Assembly: GCA_027008885.1 (NCBI GenBank)
Contig: JALVDQ010000426.1
Span: 1 to 21,726, forward strand
DNA length: 21,726 nucleotides
DNA from: Thiotrichaceae bacterium
GTDB lineage: Bacteria > Pseudomonadota > Gammaproteobacteria > Thiotrichales > Thiotrichaceae
Direction of reading: 5' to 3'
In this document: in pieces, positions 7,784 to 14,652 of the stretch
Position numbering within the stretch: position 1 is the stretch's first letter
Layout: each line of letters starts with the position of its first letter
Notes under the pieces: model-generated
The model's database searches: none
Told to the model about the DNA's origin: nothing
The model's input: the letters and a program-made list of their open reading frames with translations, nothing else
Made by a program: the position numbers and the translations under genes

Positions 7784-8869
7784 TTAATAAGCCCAGATAT
7801 CCACATCCGTGCCGTTTTCACGAATTTTATCCGCCCTGTCCGAGATATAGCGCTGAAAGTTTTTTTCCGTTTTATAGGCTTCGCTCAAGACATAATCAAA
7901 TACTGATTGAATGTGAAAACTACGCATTTGAACGTCGATGCGCATGACTTCGACACCATCCTGGTTAAAAAATACAATCGCCGGAAGGTAGGATATACCA
8001 AGTTTGTCAGCCCATTGTTTTGCAGTTGTTTTTTCTCCATCAGGTGTTATCAGGGGCGTATCTGCATAGCGATGAAACTGCACCGACTCAAATTGTTTGA
8101 CAAGGTTTCGGGTGGTTTTATCCTGCAATGTTTTCTGGTGCAGCAGGTCGCAGTTCTTGCAGTTATGTTCCTCAAAAAAGACGGCGAGATACTTCTTTTT
8201 TGCGTCTTTTGCAGAGTCTTTTGAGCGATCCAGGTTATTCTTCTGTGAAAAAAAGTCTTCTGCATGGAGTTTGCTGATATTGGCATTTTTTTGCTGCTTG
8301 CGCTGCTTTTGGGCAGATGAAAATTCACCGAAGGTCTGTGATTTTTCATGTTTTCCCGAGACATATTCGAGGCTGAGCTTAAAATCTTGCGGTGGAATAT
8401 AGCCGTTCAGACGATGCACCACACGTTTGTTTTCATCAAAGAAAAGCAGTGTCGGTGTGTACTGAATACCCAATGCTTCAGCAAATTCTTTTTCTGTATA
8501 GTTTTTTCCTGCGACACTGATAACTTCCCGGTCTCCCCATATATTTAACGCGATAATTTCAAAGTTGCTGCGAAACTGATCCTCAATTTCTTTTTTTGCA
8601 AAATTATCTTCCCAAAGCTGATTACAATAGGGGCAACCTGGTTGCCAGAAATAGAGTACCAGACGTTTGTTTGCGGCGCTGGCATCCGCAATATCTTCTT
8701 CCAGATCAAGAAAGCTTTCCTTGAACCAGTTTGGATGGACAGCTGTTTTTTCACCCCGAAACTCGCCTTTTTTATTAACATCAGGTGACGCTTTTTCAGA
8801 AAACGCGCTGAGAGGAACAAGTGTAACAACAATCGTTATAACGAATAGTTTAAATAATTTTGCTTTCAT
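7784..8869 (-). CDS. Exported protein with two thioredoxin domains
   Basis: A 361-residue protein with a Sec-type signal (basic start, hydrophobic residues ~8-22, likely cut after SAFS). Domain 1 (~45-172) has CPYC (C79/C82) in FWQPGCPYC and a cis-proline at P139 (YTPT). Domain 2 (~205-335) has CKNC (C237/C240) and a cis-proline at P296 (YLPA). A Lys/Gln-rich linker (~175-225) joins them. Both active sites look intact, so a periplasmic disulfide reductase or relay is likely. It resembles SoxW-type thioredoxins of sulfur oxidisers, but the duplication is unusual and that name is not assigned. It is the first gene of the unit with the PLP enzyme and desaturase. Its promoter side holds repeat copy B. 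The chosen ATG follows GGAGGAAGCCGCG, a good Shine-Dalgarno. Confidence 0.85.
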   Translation of the reverse strand: MKAKLFKLFVITIVVTLVPLSAFSEKASPDVNKKGEFRGEKTAVHPNWFKESFLDLEEDIADASAANKRLVLYFWQPGCPYCNQLWEDNFAKKEIEDQFRSNFEIIALNIWGDREVISVAGKNYTEKEFAEALGIQYTPTLLFFDENKRVVHRLNGYIPPQDFKLSLEYVSGKHEKSQTFGEFSSAQKQRKQQKNANISKLHAEDFFSQKNNLDRSKDSAKDAKKKYLAVFFEEHNCKNCDLLHQKTLQDKTTRNLVKQFESVQFHRYADTPLITPDGEKTTAKQWADKLGISYLPAIVFFNQDGVEVMRIDVQMRSFHIQSVFDYVLSEAYKTEKNFQRYISDRADKIRENGTDVDIWAY

Positions 8870-8957
8870 CGCGGCTTCCTCCTTAGTATATTTTTGCGCA
8901 ATCTGTGTTGAGAAACAAAATACGGGAGCAGGCTTAATAACATGCCATACCTTGTTT

Positions 8958-9052
8958 CCCGTATTCCGCAGGGCTTCATACGGGCTACGTTACTCTGTCT
9001 TCAGTCCTCTGTCTTCTGACACACCCATCCCCCCCTTTTTTTATATGTTTTT
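8958..9052 (-). repeat. Dispersed GGGGGGATGGG/heptamer repeat, copy B (with hairpin)
   Basis: Read on the minus strand: an AT tract, GGGGGGGATGGGTGTGTC, four heptamers of GACAGAG type, TAACGTAG, then a hairpin with CCCGTAT/ATACGGG arms (8958-8964 and 8978-8984). A further AATACGGG at ~8919-8926 can pair with CCCGTATT as well. The copy lies in the divergent gap between the thioredoxin gene and ftsE, 111 bp before ftsE. Nothing else recognisable is in that 294-bp gap apart from likely promoters. Confidence 0.85.
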
Positions 9053-9163
9053 AAGAGAAATGAGGTGATGAGTTCAGGTATAGTTTAGCATTCAATTAAA
9101 TGCCGCATTGTATTAATGGGTAAAATGAGTAAACTGTGCGTTTCTTAATGGTTACAAGCAAAT

Positions 9164-9811
9164 ATGATTGAATTTAAGGCAGTTAGCAAACAATACCCTA
9201 CAGGTCAATTGGCACTTTATAATGTCAATCTGCGCTTGCAACAAGGGGAAATGGCTTTTCTGACAGGGCAATCGGGCGCAGGAAAGAGCACTTTTTTAAA
9301 ACTCATCGCGTTGCTTGAACATGCCTCGGAGGGTGAGGTTTTTGTTGCCGGACAGAATATTCAGTTTATAAGAAAAGGAAAAATTCCTGAATTTAGACGC
9401 AATATCGGCATGATTTTTCAGGATCATCATTTACTCGCTGACCGTACTGTCTTTGAAAATATTGCCCTGCCACTGAAAATTGAAGGTATGCGCCTTCAGG
9501 ATATAAAGCGCAGGGTTCGGGCGGCGCTGGACAAAGTGAATTTGCTTCGCAAAGAAAAAGAATACCCAATGATGCTGTCCGCAGGGGAAAAACAACGTGT
9601 GGGAATTGCCCGTGCGGTGGTTAACAAGCCCTCAATTATTCTTGCCGATGAGCCAACCGGAAATCTTGACCCTGATCTGGCTCAGGATATTATGCACACC
9701 TTCAAGCAATTTAATGAATATGGTTCAACTGTTTTAATTGCCAGCCATGATCATAATTTAATAAAAGAGATGAAAAAACGCATTATTGTTCTGCAAAAGG
9801 TTATTAAATAA
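9164..9811 (+). CDS. ftsE: Cell division ATP-binding protein FtsE
   Basis: ABC ATPase that partners FtsX at the septum and controls periplasmic peptidoglycan hydrolases through FtsX. The 215 residues are near the usual ~222. Motifs in order: Walker [10 protein letters not shown] (35-43), Q-loop Q86 (IFQDHHL), signature LSAGEKQRV (138-146), Walker B IILADEP (158-164), D-loop NLDP and H-loop H195. The signature differs from the common LSGGEQQRV by Ala for the second Gly and Lys for the first Gln; function is probably kept. Its stop TAA shares a base with the ftsX ATG (TAATG), so the two are translationally coupled. ftsY and rpoH, which often flank ftsEX, are absent here. Confidence 0.96.
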   Translation: MIEFKAVSKQYPTGQLALYNVNLRLQQGEMAFLTGQSGAGKSTFLKLIALLEHASEGEVFVAGQNIQFIRKGKIPEFRRNIGMIFQDHHLLADRTVFENIALPLKIEGMRLQDIKRRVRAALDKVNLLRKEKEYPMMLSAGEKQRVGIARAVVNKPSIILADEPTGNLDPDLAQDIMHTFKQFNEYGSTVLIASHDHNLIKEMKKRIIVLQKVIK

Positions 9812-10758
9812 TGGTCGCAAAGTATTCACATCAGGCAAATTCGCCTTTAATCAGTCGCCTTGGACACCATAAAGAAGCGGCAATTTACAGCATCTTGCGC
9901 CTTTGGCACTCACCATTATCCACCTGGATAACCCTGGCAGCAATCGCCATAGCCTTGTCCTTGCCTGCCAGTTTGCACCTGTTTTTAAAGAATCTTAAAT
10001 CATTAACAGATGACAAGAGAGAAGTGCCAACGATTTCATTGTTTATCAAACAGGGTATCTCTGAAAAACAGGCAAGGGATCGTGCGGAACTTTTGCGTGA
10101 GTTATCTGAAATCGACAAGGTAGTGGTGATACCGAAGGATGAGGCATTAAAGGAATTTCGTAAAATCACAGGGTTTGCAGAGGCAATTGAAACACTCGAT
10201 GAAAATCCTTTGCCCCATGTATTGGTCATCACACCACATTTGAGCCTGCTGGGTGACCCTGAAATGGATATGAAAAAGCTGGCGCACAAGCTTAAAGGCT
10301 ATCCTGAAGTCGATCTGGTGCAGATGGATATTGAATGGGTGCAACGTCTGCGCGGTATTTTGCGTATTACCGAGCGAGTCATACTGATCATTTCGGTATT
10401 ACTCGGCATGACGGTTTTACTGGTTATTGGCAACACCATTCGACTCAATATAGAAAACCGCAAGGAAGAAATTGAAGTGTCCAAGCTGATTGGTGCAACC
10501 ACCGCCTATATTCGTCGCCCGTTTTTATATACAGGCATCTGGTACGGGCTTTTTGGTGGAATCATCAGCCTGGTTCTGGTTCACTTTGCCCTGTTGTTTC
10601 TGGTTACGCCAGTGAATGAACTGGCGCAGCTTTATGGCAGCAGTTTTTCCATCAGTGGTCTGGGATTAAAAAATACCTTTTATATTTTGTTATTCAGTAG
10701 TTTTCTGGGCTTGATTGGAGCATGGCTTGCGGTAGGCAAACATTTAAAATATGAATAA
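9811..10758 (+). CDS. ftsX: Cell division protein FtsX
   Basis: Permease-like partner of FtsE that transmits ATP hydrolysis to periplasmic murein-hydrolase activators. The 315 residues show the family topology: a cytoplasmic N-terminus, TM1 (~39-59), a periplasmic domain (~60-185) with KVVVIPKDEALKEF, then TM2 (~189-209), TM3 (~240-265) and TM4 (~290-308). NRKEEIEVSKLIGAT (216-230), between TM2 and TM3, is the conserved coupling loop of FtsX/MacB-type permeases. It overlaps ftsE by one base. Downstream comes repeat copy C, whose hairpins are the only structures that might help end transcription before the convergent patatin gene. Confidence 0.95.
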   Translation: MVAKYSHQANSPLISRLGHHKEAAIYSILRLWHSPLSTWITLAAIAIALSLPASLHLFLKNLKSLTDDKREVPTISLFIKQGISEKQARDRAELLRELSEIDKVVVIPKDEALKEFRKITGFAEAIETLDENPLPHVLVITPHLSLLGDPEMDMKKLAHKLKGYPEVDLVQMDIEWVQRLRGILRITERVILIISVLLGMTVLLVIGNTIRLNIENRKEEIEVSKLIGATTAYIRRPFLYTGIWYGLFGGIISLVLVHFALLFLVTPVNELAQLYGSSFSISGLGLKNTFYILLFSSFLGLIGAWLAVGKHLKYE

Positions 10759-10772
10759 TCCTGAACCAGTGT

Positions 10773-10949
10773 TGTAGCCCGTATAAAGCCTGCGGAATAC
10801 GGGAAAAATATGTAAAAAACAGGGGGGATGGGTGTGTCAGAAGACAGAGGACAGAGGGCAGAAGACAGAGTAACGTAGCCCGTATGAAGCCCTGCGGAAT
10901 ACGGGGATTACGCAAAAATATATGAAAAACAGGGGGGATGGGTATTTAT
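10773..10949 (+). repeat. Dispersed repeat, partly doubled copy C with two hairpins
   Basis: Order on the plus strand: hairpin CCCGTAT/ATACGGG (10778-10784, 10797-10803), AT tract, GGGGGGATGGGTGTGTC, heptamers (GACAGAG, GACAGAG, GGCAGAA, GACAGAG), TAACGTAG, second hairpin (10879-10885, 10899-10905), TTACGCAAAAATATATGAA, then GGGGGGATGGGTATTT. It is thus one full unit plus a partial second, and it fills the convergent ftsX/patatin gap of 203 bp. Confidence 0.88.
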
Positions 10950-10961
10950 CAATACTAAAGT

Positions 10962-12338
10962 TTAGTGGTGACGCATTTTGCCAAGAAACTCCTGAAATGC
11001 CGCAGATTGTCTTAAAAGGTAGGCTCCGGCTTCTTCCAGTCGGTCAACTGTCTTTGGCGGAAGCTCAAGAGAGGTTGGTATATTCATAAAGTCTTTTCTT
11101 TGCTGTTGTGGAATATCACGCAAATTGACTTCAACAAGAGTAAACTCGACATCTTTACAGTCTGCTGAGGTTTTATGCTTGCAGCGTCCTGCAATAATCT
11201 GTCTTTTCCATTCAGGAAACTTGTTGCGTAAAAAATCCAGTGTTTCAATATTGTATTTGTTAAACTGAATATTGGTGACTTCATCCAGTATTTTAATCGA
11301 GCTGGGAGGAATCCTGCTGGCAGCGATACGAGTGTCTTTAAAGCTTGAGGCATTCACCACGATAAACAGAAATTTTCTGGTTCGGGTCATGTGAAAGGTG
11401 TTCAAGACATCCCACATATTATTTCGGTGGTAGGTCACCATGTCCATAATCGAGCGTATCCCCAGATTATCTGCAATACCACCATCTACCAGATGTAAAT
11501 ATTTGTATTTTTCTTCATCCCGATAATTTTGAATTTTTAAAGAAGCTTCGTATCTGTTTTTATCCTTTTTGTTATTATTCTTGTTTGACCAAAGGGTGGG
11601 GGTAGAGCCGCATTTTGAAGCATGGTTTCTCAGTGTAATGGGAGAGAACAGGATCGGTACTGCGGATGAAGCGGCAACAGCACGTGCAACAGGGTAGCTT
11701 TTCAGGTCAGAACAGATCCAGCCAAAATGATAGTCGGTAAAGGCAAAACCTTGACCTAATGACAAATCGGTCGCATTGATAATGATTTTTGGACCGTCTT
11801 TTCTAAAATCTGCAAATGTTTTCTTCTTGAAAATAAATTGATTGTAGTATTCGGCAGCCAAATCGCTGCGTTCAAAAAGACCGGGTAACAGGCGTACCCA
11901 GGCTTTTGGGTTTAGCAGTGAAAGCTTGATCAGGTCAGACTGAATTTTCTTTTTTAAAAATTTTCTTTCAAAGTCTCTAAATATTCGCTCCCCAAATAAA
12001 CCATAGTAGGCAGAGGTAAAACTGCCGCCTGAAACAGATGAGATCAGGTCAACCTCATCCAGCAAGCGTCGTTTTTTATTTTTAATAAGAACAGGGGTTC
12101 GCCGCAGTTCATTAAGAACACCATAAGAAAATGCAGCAGCCCGGGTTCCACCGCCTGAAAATGTGAGAATAACGGTAAGCTCATCTGATTTAGGGTTTAA
12201 ATTTTTCTTTGCCTGAGTTTTAAGATTTAATGGTGAGCCTCTCAGTGGCTCATTCATTTTCGGAGATGTCACACTGCAAGCTGAAAAAAACAGGCTAAAA
12301 GCAATTATGGCAAAGGCAGGAATATTTATCTTAATCAT
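10962..12338 (-). CDS. Patatin-like phospholipase lipoprotein
   Basis: Probable outer-membrane-directed lipoprotein with a patatin hydrolase domain (458 residues from this start). The signal peptide ends in a lipobox FSAC with lipid-bearing C21; the next residue is Ser, so no inner-membrane retention Asp. The oxyanion loop is GGGTR (62-66), followed by AAAFSYG. The nucleophile is S103 in SVSGGS, where the usual first Gly of GxSxG is Ser. The dyad Asp is D285 in VDGGIADNLG. Family members cleave acyl esters of phospholipids; the substrate is unknown here. Start choice: ATG at 12338 gives a compact signal peptide, while an in-frame ATG at 12359 adds MRVHYHT and shares its CATG with the rluE start. 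Neither has a strong Shine-Dalgarno. A Lys/Asn-rich insert sits before the catalytic Asp. Confidence 0.87.
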   Translation of the reverse strand: MIKINIPAFAIIAFSLFFSACSVTSPKMNEPLRGSPLNLKTQAKKNLNPKSDELTVILTFSGGGTRAAAFSYGVLNELRRTPVLIKNKKRRLLDEVDLISSVSGGSFTSAYYGLFGERIFRDFERKFLKKKIQSDLIKLSLLNPKAWVRLLPGLFERSDLAAEYYNQFIFKKKTFADFRKDGPKIIINATDLSLGQGFAFTDYHFGWICSDLKSYPVARAVAASSAVPILFSPITLRNHASKCGSTPTLWSNKNNNKKDKNRYEASLKIQNYRDEEKYKYLHLVDGGIADNLGIRSIMDMVTYHRNNMWDVLNTFHMTRTRKFLFIVVNASSFKDTRIAASRIPPSSIKILDEVTNIQFNKYNIETLDFLRNKFPEWKRQIIAGRCKHKTSADCKDVEFTLVEVNLRDIPQQQRKDFMNIPTSLELPPKTVDRLEEAGAYLLRQSAAFQEFLGKMRHH

Positions 12339-12357
12339 GGTGTGGTAGTGTACTCGC

Positions 12358-12897
12358 ATGGCTAAAATTATCCTGTTTAATAAACCCTTTAATGTCTTAA
12401 CTCAATTTACTGATTCTCAGGGGCGTAAAACCCTGGCTGATTTTATCACAGACAAAACAGTCTATGCTGCAGGTCGTCTGGATAGAGATAGCGAAGGTCT
12501 GTTAGTCCTGACAAATGATGGTCGCTTACAACAACGTATTGCAAATCCTCAAAACAAAATGAGCAAAACCTATTGGGTGCAGGTTGAAGGTGAGCCGGAT
12601 GATACCGATTTAGACAAGCTGCGAACTGGGATAGAGCTTAAGGATGGTATGACAAAACCAGCCAAAGTCAGGAAAATACAGGAGCCTTATCTATTATGGG
12701 AACGCCATCCGCCAATACGCGTGCGCAAAAATATTCCTGATAGCTGGCTGGAGATTACCATCAGTGAAGGCAAAAACCGCCAGGTCAGGCGCATGACTGC
12801 GGCGATAGGCTACCCTACGTTGCGCCTGATTCGCTATCGAATCGGTTCATGGACAATTGACGGACTGGAAAATGGCGCATGGCGACGAATCAAATAG
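12358..12897 (+). CDS. rluE: 23S rRNA pseudouridine synthase, RluE type
   Basis: RsuA/RluB/E/F-family pseudouridine synthase, 179 residues without an N-terminal S4 domain. In E. coli RluE makes pseudouridine 2457 in 23S rRNA. The catalytic aspartate is D42 in [17 protein letters not shown]. Other RluE-like signatures are [14 protein letters not shown] at the start, [16 protein letters not shown], and [20 protein letters not shown] near the end. The start at 12358 leaves only 19 bp to the patatin start on the other strand, so the promoter of at least one gene must lie inside the other's coding region. It converges on the tolC-like gene, 47 bp away. Confidence 0.93.
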   Translation: MAKIILFNKPFNVLTQFTDSQGRKTLADFITDKTVYAAGRLDRDSEGLLVLTNDGRLQQRIANPQNKMSKTYWVQVEGEPDDTDLDKLRTGIELKDGMTKPAKVRKIQEPYLLWERHPPIRVRKNIPDSWLEITISEGKNRQVRRMTAAIGYPTLRLIRYRIGSWTIDGLENGAWRRIK

Positions 12898-12944
12898 TTC
12901 GTGAGCAATTTTCCGCAGTAGAGTCACTATTCTCGGACAGATTC

Positions 12945-14276
12945 CTATCTAAGCAAGCGACTTAGCGCCACGATATCTTTTTCAGATAAAATCCCCGCCG
13001 CCTGTTTGAGTTTTAGCGTATTAAGCAAAAAATCATAGCGGGCGGTGGAATAGTCACGTTTTGCCCTGAAAGTCTCCCGCAATGCGAGCAGCACATCAAG
13101 TGCGGTGCGTGTGCCTGCTTCAAATCCAACCTGCGTGGCTCTCGCTGCCGTCTGCGTTGAATTTAACGCCTGTTTGAATGCCTTTACCTGTGCAAGCCCC
13201 GAGATAATGGTGGTAAAGGCTGCACGGGTTTGCTGGGCGACAATCCGTTTTTGCGCTTCAAGCTGCTGCTGTGCCTGATGCAATTTGTGTCTGGCTTCAC
13301 GAATACGGGATGAAATACTTCCACCTCTGTAAAGCGGGAGATTAAACTGTATGCCTATTGTGGCATCAAACTTGTCCTGATCAAACAGGGATTCCCCCTG
13401 TGTCGTATTGCCGGAATGTCGGGCGAATAAATCCACACTGGGGCTTTTCGCGGCACGTGCAATTTCCACCGCTTTTTGTGCCGCAGTAACGGCATGAGTG
13501 GCGGCAGTGACCATGAGGCTGTTTTTAATCGCAGATTGTGTCCATTGATTTATATTGTTAGGCTTTGGAATAAGCAGAGGGGTTTTACTGGAAGCACCAG
13601 CAAGATGCTTATAATAACGAGTGGTAATTGCCTTTAAGCCCTCTTTGGCAATATCAATCTGTTGTTTGGCAACCACTTCAAGTGCAACAGCCTGGTCATA
13701 GCGGGCTCGCGCTTCCTTAACATCTGTAATGGCAGAACGCCCCGCATCAAAATAAGCCTTTACCTGACGCAGTTGATGATTGATCGCATTTTTCTCGGCG
13801 CTTGCAAATGTAAGCGCTTCTTGTGCTTTAAGATATTGAAAATACGCCTCAGCTACGCGAATAATCAGCTTTTGCCTTTCTGCTTCAAGATTCGCCTTTG
13901 CCTGTAAAATACTTGCATCAACCTGACCTATTTGAGCCTGAATTTCTTTGTGTATTAATGGCTTGGTTAAATTCAAGTTATAACCGAGATTTAAAAATGC
14001 GCCACCCCCATCTCTAAAACGGGTGCGCTCAATTTGCTGCAAGTTATATGTGGCACTTCCACCTAAATCAATTCTTGGTTTCAGGGCAGAGAGCGCCTGC
14101 GGTCTTTTTTCCAATATTGCCAGATAGCCAGCTTCACTTGCTTTAATCTGGGCATCATTTTGCAATGCGTGCTGATACACCTGAAGCAGGTTTTCAGAGA
14201 ATGCAGGCGTTGTCATCAGGCTGACAACAACACTGCCAAAAGCAAGTATCAGTAACTTATGCCTGGAAAATTTCAT
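12945..14276 (-). CDS. tolC: TolC-family outer membrane channel protein
   Basis: Outer-membrane efflux/secretion channel of 443 residues with a Sec signal (cut near PAFS-EN, ~28). The mature protein has the two-fold OEP repeat: coiled-coil-rich helices (for example QLRQVKAYFDAGRSAITDVKEARARYDQA and its counterpart FEAGTRTALDVLLALRETF, each shown by similar AG-R-A-DV patterns) separated by strand segments such as LGYNLNLTKPL and IGIQFNLPLYRGGSISSR. It would trimerise and join an inner-membrane pump plus adaptor, neither of which is in this window. The gene stands alone between convergent rluE and a repeat-filled gap. Its TAG stop lies within a stretch resembling a MITE end (12928-12948). Confidence 0.93.
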   Translation of the reverse strand: MKFSRHKLLILAFGSVVVSLMTTPAFSENLLQVYQHALQNDAQIKASEAGYLAILEKRPQALSALKPRIDLGGSATYNLQQIERTRFRDGGGAFLNLGYNLNLTKPLIHKEIQAQIGQVDASILQAKANLEAERQKLIIRVAEAYFQYLKAQEALTFASAEKNAINHQLRQVKAYFDAGRSAITDVKEARARYDQAVALEVVAKQQIDIAKEGLKAITTRYYKHLAGASSKTPLLIPKPNNINQWTQSAIKNSLMVTAATHAVTAAQKAVEIARAAKSPSVDLFARHSGNTTQGESLFDQDKFDATIGIQFNLPLYRGGSISSRIREARHKLHQAQQQLEAQKRIVAQQTRAAFTTIISGLAQVKAFKQALNSTQTAARATQVGFEAGTRTALDVLLALRETFRAKRDYSTARYDFLLNTLKLKQAAGILSEKDIVALSRLLR

Positions 14277-14426
14277 TTTGAATCCATTCTGTTTAATGAA
14301 AGAACTTGATAATATAAGCTGTGAATATTAATTCAAGCTTATAAAGCAATCTATATTCACTAATATTATTGTGGCTTGAAAGCAAACGCTCATTATTATT
14401 TGCAATTGATTATATACCATATTGTT

Positions 14427-14515
14427 TGACAGAGGGCAGAGGCTGACTACGCAAAAATATATAAAAAACAGGGGGGATGGGTGTTTCTGAGGACAGAAGA
14501 CAGAGGATAGCAACA
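14427..14515 (+). repeat. Dispersed GGGGGGATGGG/heptamer repeat, copy D
   Basis: Heptamer remnant GACAGAGGGCAGAG, then GACTACGCAAAAATATAT, GGGGGGATGGGTGTTTC and heptamers (GACAGAA, GACAGAG, GATAGC). It lacks the CCCGTAT hairpin. It occupies the 376-bp tolC/tmcA gap together with copy E. Confidence 0.82.
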
Positions 14516-14594
14516 GGCTCAGAGCAGGAAAATAATAAAAAGAGGTGAAATAAACATGCTAGAATTATGGAAAGTGTAAACCATTTCCCAGTTG

Positions 14595-14632
14595 TACCCA
14601 TCCCCCCCTTTTTTTATATATTTTTGTGTATT
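14595..14632 (-). repeat. Dispersed repeat, short copy E (G-box and AT tract only)
   Basis: On the minus strand: CACAAAAATATATAAAAA followed by a G-run and ATGGGTAC. Only the AT tract and G-box are kept. It faces copy D, from which it is separated by ~80 bp, giving an inverted pair just before tmcA. Confidence 0.75.
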
Positions 14633-14652
14633 AGTCAGGCTACCAATTAATT

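Noticed and set aside
8958..8984. CCCGTAT/ATACGGG hairpins as intrinsic terminators
   Set aside because: The stems are not followed directly by a T-run on the strand of the upstream gene, and they recur in a divergent promoter gap, so they are better seen as part of the repeat.
9164..9811. FtsE as a LolD-type or other lipoprotein/peptide exporter ATPase
   Set aside because: The one-base overlap with a four-helix FtsX-like permease and the protein length support FtsE despite the altered LSAGEKQ signature.
10837..10871. GACAGAG heptamer run as a possible CRISPR array
   Set aside because: Units are 7 bp, contiguous and degenerate, with no spacers.
10694..10915. Small frames across repeat copies giving similar peptides with PSPLFF or PIPPFF cores (also near 8667-9068 and 14328-14601)
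   Set aside because: They are translations of the dispersed G-box repeat on its C-rich strand; frame and ends differ between copies and no RBS is shared, so they are not genes.
14479..14550. GGGGGGATGGGTGT read as RBS plus ATG, giving MGVSEDR-like starts in copies B, C and D
   Set aside because: Copy A stops after six codons and the frames diverge after the heptamers; the similarity follows from the DNA repeat, not from a conserved peptide.
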